Below are positions 12,150-23,834 of a stretch of 64,000 nucleotides of DNA, piece after piece. Position numbers and translations under genes: made by a program. The first letter of the stretch is position 1. Every line of letters begins with the position of its first letter. Origin of the DNA: Lepus europaeus (Eukaryota; Chordata; Mammalia; Lagomorpha; Leporidae); contig NC_084837.1 of the NCBI RefSeq assembly GCF_033115175.1, positions 9,376,266-9,440,265 on the forward strand, written 5' to 3'. The notes under the pieces were generated by a model, which had not been told where the DNA came from, did no database searches, and saw nothing but the letters and a program-made list of their open reading frames with translations.

Positions 12150-12535
12150 TCTATGGGCAGCATGTTAGGAGCTGAATTTTGTGCTCCTCAAGTTCGTGTG
12201 TCAAAGCCCGAGCCTCCGACGGGGCTGGATTTTGGAAATGAAGCCCGTGAGGAAGTCAGCGAGGTTAAAGGATGGTCAGCAGGTCGGGGCCTGGACGGAC
12301 AGGGTTGGTGCCTCCGCAGGGGGACACACCAGAGAGCTCGCTCTCTTTCTCCCTTGGATGGAGAGGAAAGGCATGTAAGGGCCAGGTGGCCTTCTTGCGA
12401 TCCCAAAGGCGTGCCCTTACCAGGAGCCGAGCTTGTCTGGGCCCTGGCCTGGCCTTCCAGCCTCCAGGGCTGGCTACACTTCCGTCTGTGGGGCTTTGCT
12501 ATGGCAGTCCGAGTGGACCAGGACACGGCCCATCC
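12150..12535 (+). repeat. MLT1-like MaLR LTR
   Basis: Features of an MLT1 LTR occur in order: GCTGAATTTTGTGCTCC, GATTTTGGAAATGAAG, GGTTGGTGCC, CTTCCAGCCTCCAG and GCTATGGCAGTCCGAG. Old and diverged. Confidence 0.6.
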
Positions 12536-12974
12536 CTCACCCAGGTGGGAGCCAGGCCGCTGTCCACCGTGCCACTCAAACTTCCGGGTACCTGTGTGGA
12601 ATCCTTTGGGAGGTGCCCATGCTGCCCGCTTCCATCGGCTGGGCAGGTACGCAGACAACCTTGCCAAAGAACCTGTCTCATCCCCAGAGCCCCCCAGTCT
12701 AAGGGGTGTAAAGTGGGCATGGGGTTTTGATTGATGGCTTTGGCCGGGTGCTGTCCTGAGCGTGGGGCAGCTGTGGTCTCAACACTGACCACCTTTCATT
12801 GTCACATCATTCATCACGTGGCTGCTCAGGAGCTAGGCCCCCATCTCGATCCAGGTCTCCCTGTCCTTTCCTGTTCCACCTACCCCATAGCCCTTGACCT
12901 CTAACATGCTCAGCACCGAGCCCACGTGATTGGACGGCCCACACGGACTGGCGCTGCTGCCTTGCCTCTGCTGT

Positions 12975-13060
12975 GTCAGCAGCCTGCACGGTGCCTGGCA
13001 GGTAAGGAGGGCTCCGTAAGTATTTGTTAGAGTTGTTGAGTGGAACTGAGAGGCCGGAAT
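12975..13060 (+). repeat. MIR-like 3' fragment
   Basis: GGTGCCTGGCAGGTAAGGAG and TAAGTATTTGTTAGAGTTG match the end of the mammalian-wide SINE MIR (from memory of the consensus). Confidence 0.5.
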
Positions 13061-13494
13061 CGGGGGCTGGGAACCACATAAGGGTTCTGGGACCTTCTCA
13101 GTGGGTGGAGGGTCTGCCTGGTGTATGGAGCGTGCATGCTACACAGTGGGGGAGGGACACCCTTGGTCCTTTCTCCAGGGGGGTCAGGCCAGATGCATTT
13201 CCATCCGGGTCCAGTTTGCACCTCCTCTCTGCTTTCTTCTGGGTGCCACCTCCCTTAGAATCTCCCTGGGTCCCAACGTTGGCAGTCACTAGTGGACGGA
13301 GCCGAAGTACCGTGAGTGAGCCATGATCCTCAGCCGCCCGGCGTGGGAAGGATTCTGCCTGGATCCAGATGTTAGGGCAGGGCTCAGTTGCTGGTTTGGT
13401 AGATCTGCTTTGGCCCTTGGCCAAAGCAGAGAGATAATAAATCGGACAGCGGCACAGCCAGGACACGGGGCTGAGGGTCACTGCTGCTTTTGGT

Positions 13495-13620
13495 CTCTCC
13501 CCTAATGTGCTGTGTGACCTTGGCACAAATCTCCCTCTCTAAACAAGCTGGGTGGGGCAGTCTGCTGGCTAATGCTTTGCATATGGGTGTTGTGAGGAAT
13601 AATGAGCCAGGCTCCACGAA
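13495..13620 (+). repeat. MIR-like fragment
   Basis: CTGTGTGACCTTGGCACAAA, then GTTGTGAGGAATAATGAG, follow the MIR core and 3' part in order. Confidence 0.6.
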
Positions 13621-14540
13621 GCATGTTTTGTCCTTGGGGGACAAACAGTACGAGCAATTTATTTTAAGAGCGTGGCTTAACCAGCTCCTTCGCTCAGCCC
13701 AAACCTCTCCCACCCCCTGGCTATCCTGGCAAGGTCCGTGCAGAAGCAACACAATCTAACTAGATCTCCTTTTCTGCCTACAGCCCAGCTAGCCAACTCC
13801 AAGCAGAAGGCAACAGGCTGTTGGCCTGGCACTAGAGGGCCCGTGTTTCCGTCCATGGCCACCTCTTGGACCTGTTCATTCAGAGACCTTTGTTGAGCCC
13901 GTCCTCTGCCCTGGGGTGGGCCCTCGTGGGGGTGGGTGGCACGTACTGGCCTCTGCACCCCCGTTTCAGCTCCCATTGCTACGTGCCAGCAAAGCTTACC
14001 CACCTCTGCCCCTGGAGCCACACCCCCTTCTGCCCTCTGCATGCTGTGAGGTTGCCATCGACTCCACGAGGCAGAGTGAGCTGTTCTTGTGGCTTGGGAG
14101 GCACAAGGACTGAAGATGCCTCCAGCTTGGGAACCCTTGGTGCCCAATTGGGCTGCCCACCACTCCGAGACTGATGGGTGGTTCTGGATTATTCCACCAG
14201 ATCCTAAATGCTCGACGCCAAGCAGGGCCTCATTCTGGGGTGGTTTCACCCACCAGTCAGCCAGCCCTCGGTGTCGGCAGGGGCAGTCTCCATTCTGATG
14301 AGGGGTTGCGTTGATGGGAGGACAGACGCACCAGGCAGCCCGCGGGATGGTGACGCGAGAAGATTGATTGGTTGGTGTTTTCTGTCTCAAAGGGGTCCAG
14401 AGGGCTCAGGCTCATTTTGCAACTTAAAGAGGAAGTGTGGGCCGGGGGCCAGCTGGAGGCCAGGGGGCTGAGTGGGGAGCGGTGGGGGTTGGCTGCTGAT
14501 GGTCTGCTAAGACCCACCCGTGGACCCCCATCACTCGCTT

Positions 14541-14627
14541 CCCATGGAACCTGCCCATCAAGACAGGCCTGGAGAGCCCACCTGAGCCCCTGTCTAGTTC
14601 CCCCGACAGCCTGGCCACGTTCCTGTT
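14541..14627 (+). repeat. 87-bp inverted duplication, arm 1
   Basis: This arm (CCCATGGAACCTGCCCATCA... to ...CACGTTCCTGTT) matches the reverse complement of 15431-15517 with one mismatch (14557). It sits in ordinary unique DNA, so this is probably the source copy. Confidence 0.95.
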
Positions 14628-15412
14628 GGAAAGACAGTGTAGGCATAAAAGGCGTGGGGGTGGCCATTGGCAAGGTCCCTTGGTACTCAGTTTCCCGGGG
14701 GAGGGGGTTTGCTGTGGGGGTCACGTGGGAAGCACCAGTGTTGGTCAGGAGGGGAGTGAGTGGGGTGAAAACATGGGCAGAGCCTTCACTGTGGATGTTG
14801 GGGGCAGGGAGGCACAGAGCTCAGGATTTGCTGGTGTCTGTGGTCTCTGGGCTATGGCGCGTGGTGGGTGTCCCTTGTTGCTTGGGCCCTGGGCGATGAG
14901 GGAGGTAGTAGGTGAGGACACAGGGCTGGCTGGTTTGCACTGGAAAGGCATACCTGGGGTGAGATTTTGGTTATTGCCAGGTCCTGGAAGAGGCAGCCCC
15001 TGTAGGGACAGCAGTACCCTAGGTTCATGGTATCACAACAGGGAGTGAAAGATGTAGGGGACACAGCCTCTAATCACCGGGGTGTGTGGCTCTGGGGCCT
15101 GGGCACCCTGGGTAAGACAGGCCACCCTCTCCTGACAGCACCCGGCAGCTCTGGGCTGTGCTGACCTGGACTGAGCCCACATCTGTCCAGCCCTCGCAAG
15201 GGCACGGCGCGCAGCTGGTGGCTCTGGGACAGGGGAGGGAGCATGGAGACGCAGGGAGTGGACTCTGGGAAGAATCAGGATGTTCAGGGGCTCAGGTGGG
15301 AGGTTGTGCTCTTGCCTGGATTCCTGATGCTAAAGACCCAGCGATATGGAGGTAAACGTGGTGTGGGCTGCAGGGGTTCTCTTGGGTCAGCGTCGCTGGA
15401 AGTGGTGCCTCC

Positions 15413-15531
15413 AGAGAGAGAGAGAGAGAGAACAGGAACGTGGCCAGGCTGTCGGGGGAACTAGACAGGGGCTCAGGTGGGCTCTCCAGGCCTGTCTTGA
15501 CGGGCAGGTTCCATGGGAGAGAGAGAGAGAG
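15413..15531 (-). repeat. inverted duplication arm 2, inside a (GA)n tract
   Basis: The copy at 15431-15517 is bounded on both sides by GA repeats (18 bp at 15413-15430 and 14 bp at 15518-15531). It looks as if an 87-bp segment copied in reverse from about 0.8 kb away was inserted into a GA microsatellite. It has no transposon ends. Confidence 0.93.
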
Positions 15532-16040
15532 CCGTGATGTGGCCCGGCAGGGGCTGGGCACAGGGAGGCTGTAAGAGAGGCCGAGGCGACACCTGTAAAG
15601 GGACCAGGGTCTATTTCCTTTCACTGCCTTTCACGCTCTCTCTGTGCAGGTGCAGTGTCTGCAAGTTCAGGTCCCTAGGAGGAGAGCCACACGGCCCGAG
15701 GAGCCAAGTTCAAGTTCACAGGCACCTGCTGGAATGTCCTCACAGAGCTGACCCGTGGCTGATGGGACAGAGTCCTGGCACCACCACCCCTGACTCAGGA
15801 AGTAGTGTCCGCAAGGCCTCCACCCCTGTGACCCGGAGGGAGGGCGCGCTCTCTCATCCTTCACGTCTCGTGTCCACAAGGATGGCCAGCCCCAGCCCGG
15901 AAGGAGCTCACGGCCTAATGGGGTCTATGAGTCTTTACCGAATACCCGAGGCTGGGCCCTCACACAGCAAAGAGGTTTGTGTAGCTCAGAGAACTACAGG
16001 CTCGAGAGCCTGCTCTGTGAGGGCCCCCGTGGCTGTGTCC

Positions 16041-16290
16041 TGTGGTGGAACGAGAAGGTCATGCCAAGACGGCCGCTGGCAACAGACACTGCCTGGCAAC
16101 AGTCTGTGATTGGTTAGGGCATAGACCGCCCCTTGACCGGATTGGCTGCCTTGGCTATATAAGCAGCTGTAGCAACTGAAATAAACGAGTCTGTGGGCTG
16201 CTTGCCTCAGGCCTGCTTTCACCTGACTCCCGGGGTCTGTGTGGTGACTCCGCGCCTCCTGCCCCCACCATGCTCCTCCTCCCAGCAACA
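16041..16290 (+). mobile_element. solo LTR of an endogenous retrovirus (second copy)
   Basis: This 250-bp element starts TGTGGTGGAACGAG and ends CCCAGCAACA, with the perfect 6-bp duplication GTGTCC at 16035-16040 and 16291-16296. Promoter-like parts are visible: GATTGGTTAGG (about 16108), GATTGGCTGCC (16140), the TATA box CTATATAAG (16155-16163) and AATAAA (16180-16185). It is shorter than the copy at 6700 by a deletion in the U3 part. No viral gene remains. Confidence 0.88.
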
Positions 16291-16296
16291 GTGTCC

Positions 16297-17223
16297 CTTG
16301 TGGATGGCATCATGGCAGGAGCACTTGTGACAGGACGAGGTCACCCAGTGAGCCGGAAAGCCAGGGAGCAGACAGGAACCAGCCTGGCTTGTTTCTAATA
16401 GCACTTTCTGGGGAACTGGCTGGGGTTCCATGAGAGTCCCATTAGTCCCTTCCGAATGTCCCAATTCCCTCACCCCAGGCCCCGCCACCTCAGCACGGCC
16501 TCATGGGAGGACCACGTGAACCCCTGGGGGACACGCTCAGGCCATATCCACACCACGGCAGGCAGAGACGGAGTGATCACGGACAAGCAACTGCTGTGTG
16601 AGCCGCATCAAGGTGACGGGGCCACGGGAGGTGAGGAAGGAGGGGCAGGTGAGGCAGAGGGACCGGCAGGGTGACAGGCCCGAGAGTCAGAGGGCTTAGA
16701 GCCCAGTGGCAGACGTGGCTGCGAAGGGCCACGTGATGAATACAGTGGGAGACGGAAGGTGAGGGACTTGGCACGTCCTGTCTGTGGGCTGATGCTCAGG
16801 CTGTAGGTTTTGTTAAAAGAGTACAGGGGGAGGCCACCCACCGGCAGGGCGGAGGGCCTGAGCGGTGACCCTGGGGGCCGGGGGAGACTCTGGGGATGGA
16901 GGGAGCTGAGCTTCCCCAGTGGGTTCCAGGGGCTCACTGATAGGGGGATGGACAGAGGCAGGGGTGGCCGCGGGAGCCCCTTCCGGGCCCTGCTCTGCTG
17001 CCCTCTGCGCCCTGCCAGGGCAGTGGTGACCGCCTTTCCCCGGCGGCTGCCTCTCCGTGTCCCCTGTGTCTGCGCTCCTGCAGCCCCTGCGGCATGTGGG
17101 GGTGGATCTGCCACCACCTGTTCCGCTCGCTGGAGCGATCTCCCTCGGCAGCAGTCCCGCCCTCTGCAGTTCTCGCTGAGCTCTGACGACAGCACGTGAC
17201 AAATCCCAGCACCAAACCGCGTG
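16297..17223. other. intergenic, GC-rich unique
   Basis: Nothing recognised. Part 16950-17160 has raised CpG content and GC but no supported exon. Confidence 0.45.
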
Positions 17224-18056
17224 GGAATTTTACGTTGTGCGTCGTCCTGTGTGTGCCGTGGAATCCCGGGCCGTCTGCTCCACACCACCAGGGGTGTGAA
17301 TCACCCGTGTCCAGAGTGTCCGTGCTGTATGTGCTGCCTGCCCGTTAGTCACGCCACAGCCGTGGTGCTCACCCGGCTGCCTGTCAGCGTAGCTCAGTGC
17401 GTGTGTTCAAGTCAGCCCCATTTTGCTCAACAACGGCAACTCAGAAGTGTCAAAGAGACGCTCTCAGATGCTCCCTGTGAGAAGGTCACAGTTCCTAATA
17501 AGGACAGAAAGATGTCTGAGACTGTTGAGTTCTTGGGGCTGGTGTTGTGGTGCAGTGAGCTAACCCACCCCCTGCAATGCTGGCAGCTCACATTGGAGCG
17601 CTGGTTCAAATCCCGGCGGCTCCGTTTCAATCCAGCTCCCTGCCAATGTGCCTGGGAAGGCAGCAGAGGATGGCCCAAGAGCTTGGGCTCCTGACACCCA
17701 TGTGGGAGAGCTGGATAGAGCTCTGGGCTCCTGGCTTTGGCCTGGATAAGCCTCGGCCATTGTAACCATTTAGGGAGGGGATTAGCAGATGGAAGATTTT
17801 TCTCACTCTGCCTTTCAGATATATTTTTTTTAAAGATGGCTAAAACCTATGGCTCATTGTTATTAACTGTCCTCTTTTGTTATTGTGGCTATTGCTAATC
17901 TCTTGTTGTGCCTGGTTTATGAATTAAGCTTTCTTACAGGCATCTGTGCATAGGAAATACACAGATTTCGTAGAGTTCGGTACTATTGGCCATTTCAGGC
18001 ATCCAGGGGAGGTCTTGGAACGAATGCGTCCTCCGTGGAGAACGGGCGGTCACTGT
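17224..18056 (+). mobile_element. Tigger-type DNA transposon remnant
   Basis: The flanks of a SINE insertion follow a pogo-like Tigger element in order: TGCCTGCCCGTTAGTCAC, GTGTTCAAGTCAGCCCC, a transposase-start remnant, then TATTGCTAATCTCTTG, GTTCGGTACTATTGGCC and the end GGTCTTGGAACG...CACTG. Related copies are at 53860-54450 and 61385-62880. The transposase reading frame is broken. The subfamily cannot be fixed by eye. Confidence 0.6.
17535..17835 (+). repeat. C-repeat SINE inside the Tigger remnant
   Basis: Plus-strand copy from GGGGCTGGTGTTGTGGTGCA to CTCTGCCTTTCAGATATA and a T-rich, A-containing tail. Confidence 0.85.
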
Positions 18057-18840
18057 GGTCGTTCCTTCTGGTTTAAGGTTTTACCTCATTGATTCTCGGA
18101 TATCCTCAGCTGTTAGTTCTTTTGCTCTCATCCCTGGAGTAGTTCTTGGATAACAGTTGACACCTTCAGAACACCTGTGCCCATTCATCTGCACCTTGTT
18201 TCTCCCTTTAACTTCCTTGTCTCTCTCTGCTGCCTCCGGGTAAAATTCCCATCTGTGACCCCTCTGTTCGATTCCTCCTCAGGAAGTTCCTGTAGAGTCT
18301 GGAGCTCTTCACTGCAGTGACTTTGCTCTCATCTCTGAGTCTCCTCGTTGGGTCTTTTCCCTACATCCTCGATTTTGTTCTGTGGCTACCTGTCCTTCCC
18401 GAAGGTGTGGCATCTCTTGCTTCATCTCTATGAACATCCTGTGTAAAAGTTCAGCTCAGACCTGCCGCCGGCGCGTGCAGACACACCCATCCGCCACAAG
18501 CGGCCATCGCGGTCTGGGCACCTTTATACCACACAGGAGCTGTCGGTGTGGTCTGCTACGTGCACACCCTTACAGAGCAGGGTCACTGTCGCTAGGGAGT
18601 GGTGCTCGTGCTCGGTCCAACGTCAGAAGCACAGGGTTCGTTCGAGGGTACCTAGGAGGGGCAGTCACCCCCTGAGAACTTGGCTCCGCCGCGTTAGATG
18701 GCTCACCGGACAGCAGATCCGATTTCTCCTTGGGTAGGGCTTTGTTTATCCTGAAGCCAGAGCCAACAGCCCTATTAGTTTTGAGCGGACTTACATATTT
18801 TCCCACATTTGGGCAGGGCCACCTCTTTGCCAAGAGAAGG
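18057..18840. other. intergenic, nothing firm
   Basis: T-rich sequence at 18060-18460 may be a degraded LINE, but I cannot place it. The rest is unique. Confidence 0.35.
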
Positions 18841-19640
18841 GCACAGTAACATATTACTGTGACTCTCTGCGGACAGGGGACTGTGCCTCATTCATCCACC
18901 ACCCCTCCGCCCCGTGTCGACCCCACTACTCGATAAAAGCTCATCGATTTATGCTGAAAAGGGGACATGATGTAACTATGTTTTATATAGCATAACTTAC
19001 TCGAAGGGTGTAGCAGCCGCCTTGTCCCTCGCGGCTCCTGGCCTAATTGAGCAGTGTGCTTATTGCGTGAAGGACGCCAAGACCCTGTTGGATGTGCTCT
19101 GGCACTGTGGGCAGGCTTCGTGTGTGTGTGTGTGTGTGTGTACAGAGCGTAAAATGCCATATCATAATGGAATATATGCAGATAGCTAATAATATACACA
19201 AAGCATTGGCAAAAGCCATTGGCCCATCCAACCAACCCTGCTGCAACATTTATAGCATTTTCTCCTCCGTCTCCCGAACCCCAATTTAATAGGCAGCGTT
19301 TGGCTCCCATGGAAGTTTCAGAGTCTTTCGGTATTTGATAGGTCAACAGTTAGATTGTGTGTTGACTTTGCAATGTAGCGTTTTAATGACGTGTTAATAC
19401 ACGGCGATCCTTGGACCCGGCTTCCCGAATTGCTGCTTTATAACTATCAGCTGGTGTGTTACAACCAGCCTTAGGGCCCAGAAAGCCAGCCGCTGGGAGA
19501 TTCAGCACCGGCCAAGGATTGTCGAACGTGTGATTGGCACACATAGAAATAAGCTTGCAGTGAGCACTTGGAGCCTTTAAAACTTCTAAAGAACAGTGAG
19601 TGTGCAAGGATGCGGGTAAGGCTTTGAGAGGAAATTTTAA
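18841..19640. promoter_or_regulatory. candidate conserved noncoding block
   Basis: About 800 bp without any recognisable repeat except a (TG)n run at about 19117-19141. It is AT-rich against a GC-rich background and has many TAAT-type and ATTTA-type sites, e.g. GCTAATAATATACAC and CAATTTAATAGGCAG. This is the usual look of a developmental enhancer block. Conservation cannot be tested here. Confidence 0.35.
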
Positions 19641-22464
19641 AGGGCTCTTAGCAATCTACAGTCTCGGTGAAGCCGGCTCTTAGAGCAGCCCCCGAGTGAG
19701 CCCCGGGCACTGTGTCTGCACCTGCGGTGGAACCACGGGCAGAAGTGGCAGAGGAAGCAGGAAAGAGGGAGAGAGAATAAATGCTGAGACGAGAGAGAAA
19801 GGTGAGGCAGTGAGAAGGAAAGCACAGGAAGGAGGGGAGAAACAGGTCCCTGGACACCGCTATCTCCCCCGAGCCCCACTGAGCCGGGGCTCTTGTCGGG
19901 TGCTCGGCTTCTGTGCCTGGGTGGTAGCGCTGGCGAGGGCGCAGGGCCAGGAGGACGCTGGGCTGTGTGCGCAGCTGGTGCTTGTCCTTGGCTTTAGCCG
20001 GTCCTTCACGTTCTCCTGCGGGAGGGCGGCTTCCCTGAGGCCTGAATGTCTCCTCTCTTCCAGGAGAAGTCCCAGTGTTCGCCTGGGAGAGCCCCACAGG
20101 GAAACCGAGTCTCCTGGCCAGTGCTGAATGCCGCTGCTTGGCCGCTGGGGCTGTGAAAGGGGCTTCAACGCCGGGCAGACCCCAGGGCGCACAGGGGAAC
20201 GGGCTGGCCTCTGGCTGGGGAACTCCCACCGGGAGCTGCCCATCACGCCCAGTCCCAGCCAGGCACTTGGCTTATCCCCACGGCTGGGCTCTGTCCTGCA
20301 GCTTGGTTAGAAAGTTCCTGCTACGGACACCAGATGGCAGCCCCACAACAAGCTTTGCAAATGACCTCCCCAAACCATGGCGGTTCTCCTGAGTCCGACC
20401 CTCTGCTGTCCCCGGAGAATGGAGCGGGAACAGCTTCTAGATCGCACAGCCAGCCCCGGAAACACCCAGCTCAGTTGGCAAGGGGTGGCTGACCAGGCGG
20501 AGACGTTGAAACACAGCAGACGTCTTTCCTCGTTGACTTGAAGCTGTTGTCCAAATATTTGTATCATTCTCAGAATAAGCCAAAAACATCATTGAATCTA
20601 GAGTGCATTTTTATTACCCCATGCAAACATCTCCTGGTACGATCTTTAGTTTATCTGAACATAATTTAAGCAATAGAGATTGGAACCAGGGCAGGGGAAG
20701 TGTGCTCCCTAGTGCATATGGGTCTGGGTGTGGGACAGGCAGGGGAGGGGGCCCAGCGACACATGAGTGGGGCATGCATTGTGCCTCAGTGGAACTTTCT
20801 AGATGGGTGAGAAAGCAACGATGTGCATGTAACAACGTTAGCAAAATAATTCTAGGTTGGGACAGGTCCCGAGGAGGGGCCAGCAGCCAGACCTTGGGAA
20901 GCCAGGAGAGGCAGAGCGCCTGGAACAGGTCTGGGTGAAGAGGCACCTGAGGGGACAGGTGGCGAGGCGGGGTCCCCAAGTTGTGGGGAGTGGGAGGGTG
21001 CAGCCAGGGAATGAAGCTTAGGTTTCGATGATGGCTGATGTGTTTCGAACATTACCCTGGCTGGGGTGTGGAGAAGGAGCCGGAGAGGGAGGAGGGAGGT
21101 GCCGAGGTCTGAACATTCGAGTCCTTCCCATCTGCCTTTGTTGGAACTTCCCCCCAGGGTGGGGGCGAGGGGTGGGGCCCTCTGAGGGCTGGGTGGGCTT
21201 TGAGGGCCGGGAGTCCCTGCAGAGGAGGCTGCAGAGAGCTTGCTGGTGCCCCGTGAGGACGTGGTGGGAGGTGCCATCTTGGATAGAGAGAGCACGCCCT
21301 AACCAGACCCTGAATCTGCCGGGCCTTGGTCCTGGGCTTCCCGGCATGCAGGATTGTGAGTGATGAGAAATTCCCGGGTCCAGAGCATTTTCTTGGAGCA
21401 GCCCGAATGAACTAGCGCATGAAGGCTTGCAGGTGAGAGTGAGGTCCATGGCTGGGCCCTCTTGGCCTTGGGCACGAGAGGCACAGGGAGAAGTGGACAG
21501 GCTGGAGACAGCCAGGCCGGTGCCATGGCTGACTGGATTGGAGACAGAAAGGGAAACTGAGGCAATGGAGATGATTTTGAGTGAGGTTTTGACGCCTGAC
21601 ATGGGTTGGTTATGAGGTGGCAGAGCCCCAGATGGACAGAGGAAGGAAACCGGGCACTTGATTCTGTAGGAACGGGAGACTGAGGCCCGAGGAGGGTGCC
21701 GTGGGGCGCTCTCTTCCCAGCTCCCAGGAGCATGGCTGGCACCGCACTCAGCAGAAGGGAGTGGACTCTGGAGTGCAAAGGCCCGCACTGGGGCTCCATT
21801 TGGGCCACCTGTGAGGGGCTGGTCCAGCACCACAGCCCCCTAGGAACTGGCTGAGCCCGTGTTGTATCTGAGTTAGGGTTCCTGTACCCCGTGCCTGGTC
21901 CCCGCCTCTCCACCATGGTGCTTCTGAGGGCACTCCCCGCGCCTTCTACCTGCCCACAGACTCCGCCTCTGAGACTCTCCTGAGAATCCCAACAGAGGCG
22001 GTTTGGGGTGCCGCCAGGCGTGTTCCAGCCAGCAGACCCTGGAGCTGCGCCATGTGCCAGTTGTGGACACAAGGCCTAGCCATGGGAGGGAGGTCCCTGG
22101 CAGGTGTACAGGGCGATGGTTAGTGCCTCACAGGGGTGCAACAGCTCAGGCACTTGCAAGACCTGCGGAAACCAACACACCAAGGTGATGCGTTGACATT
22201 GACGTGGCTGTAACAGCACAGTGGTATGGTGCAGCAAGATGATAACAATGCTGTGGCTGAACGCCCGCTGAGGGCGAGTGTCCTAAGTCTCCTTGGTGGC
22301 ACAGACGAGGCGCTTCTCCCTCAGCGGGAGGCAGGGAAGGCAAGGCCTAAGCCAGGATTTTTGTGATGGCCACGGAGGCCACAGAGGAGGTTGAATCGTC
22401 CGCCTAGGAAGGCTGGCTAGAGTCGGGATCCTGATTAGAAAAGAGTGGGACCTGCAGCGGGCAT
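19641..22464. other. intergenic, mostly unique
   Basis: No gene is supported. The part at 20520-20700 is AT-rich and repeat-free (see findings); the rest is GC-rich with overlapping chance frames. Confidence 0.45.
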
Positions 22465-22805
22465 GTGGTCAGTTTGGATGTGGTTGGTCCTCAAGGGCTC
22501 ACGTGCTGAGGCTTGGTCCCTGCAGGTGGTGGAACCGTAGGTGGTGCGGGGAGTGGGCAGGTCAGTGGGGGCGCTGCCTGTGGAGGGGTTTTACGTTGGA
22601 TTGCGGAGTGGATGAGTTCTCACGAGAGTGGGTTGTGACCCAGGGAGGCCACCCCAAGCGCTTGGCCCTTCAGTGCACAGCCGGCCCTGTGTTTGCCTGC
22701 CACGGCGTGGCACGGCTTGGGGAGGACACGACGGGCTGAGCAGAGGGAGCCACCTGCTCTTGGACTTCCAACCTGTAAACTTCGGGCCTAAATAAACCTC
22801 TTTTT
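22465..22805 (+). repeat. MST-like MaLR LTR
   Basis: Starts near GTTTGGATGTGGTTGGTCC and ends with AACCTGTAAACTTCGGGCC then TAAATAAACCTCTTTT, the polyadenylation end typical of MST/THE1 LTRs. It is diverged; no internal region follows. Confidence 0.65.
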
Positions 22806-22842
22806 TTTTTTTTTAAAGATTGTTTTTTAAAGATTTTTAAAG

Positions 22843-23181
22843 TTTTTTTTTTTTTTTTTTTTTGGACAGGCAGAGTGGATAGTGAGAGAGAGAGACAGAG
22901 AGAAAGGTCTTCCTTTTTGCCGTTGGTTCACCCTCCAATGGCCGCTGCGGCCGGCGCATCTTGCTGATCCGAAGCCAGGAGCCAGGTGCTTCTCCTGGTC
23001 TCCCATGTAGGTGCAGGGCCCAAGGACTTGGGCCATCCTCCACTGCCTTCCAGGGCCATAGCAGAGAGCTGGCCTGGAAGAGGGGCAACCGGGATAGAAT
23101 CCGGTGCCCAAACTGGGACTAGAACCCGGTGTGCCGGTGCCGCAAGGCGGAGGATTAGCCTGTTAAGCCACGGCGCTGGCC
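22843..23181 (-). repeat. C-repeat SINE (younger form)
   Basis: Minus-strand copy with a long T run, GGACAGGCAGAGTGGATAG, an internal CGGTGTGCCGGTGCCGCAAG and GCCACGGCGCTGGCC at the 5' end. Confidence 0.88.
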
Positions 23182-23500
23182 TTTAAAGATTTTTTTAAAG
23201 ATTTATTTGAGAGGTAGAGTTACAGAGAGAGAGAGGGAAAGACAGGGTCTTCCATCCATTGGTTCACTCCCAAATGGCCACAAATAGCCAGAGCTGAGCC
23301 GATCCCAAGCCAGGCACTTTCTCTGGGTCTCCCACGCGGGTGTAGGGGCCCAAGCACTTGGGCCATCTTCTGCTTTCTCAGGCCACAGCAGAGAGCTGGA
23401 TTGGAAGAGGAGCAGCCAGGACTCGAACAGGCAGCCATATGGGATGCCACGCCACATGCAGAGCCACAGCCTGCTGTGCCACAGTGCTGGTCACTGGCCC
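23182..23500 (-). repeat. C-repeat SINE (older form)
   Basis: Minus-strand copy directly abutting the previous one, from TTTAAAGATTTTTTTAAAG to GCTGGTCACTGGCCC. Confidence 0.8.
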
Positions 23501-23512
23501 TTTAATTTTTTT

Positions 23513-23834
23513 TAAAAAGTTTTTATTTTATGTATTTGAAAGGCAGAGAGAGGGAGGGAGGGAGAGAGAGATAGAACATGCAAAAGACAGATCTCCCATC
23601 CACTGGTTCACTCCCCAAATGCTCACAACAGCTGGTGCTGGGTCAGGCTGAAGCCAGGGGCCCAGAAGTCCATCCAGGTCCCAACTATTTGAACATCGTT
23701 GGCTCGAGTCATCACCGGTGTTCGCACTGTTAGGAGCTGGGATCAGAACTGGAGCCGGATTCGAGCCCAGGCGCTCCCGTGTGGGATGTAGGATCCGAGC
23801 AGCCCCTTAGCTGCTGCACCAAACACGCGCCTCC
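23513..23834 (-). repeat. C-repeat SINE (diverged)
   Basis: Minus-strand copy with a GAAAGGCAGAGAGAGGGAG tail part, GTTCACTCCCCAAATGC and a degenerate 5' end ACACGCGCC. Confidence 0.65.

Larger units (their letters stand above)
12536..16034. other. intergenic, unique with MIR pieces
   Basis: No gene is supported. Two MIR-like pieces and a near-perfect inverted duplication are listed separately. Confidence 0.5.

Noticed and set aside
16950-17160. CpG-rich stretch as a promoter
   Set aside because: Raised CpG only over about 200 bp, no initiator, no downstream exon and no gene in either direction to serve.
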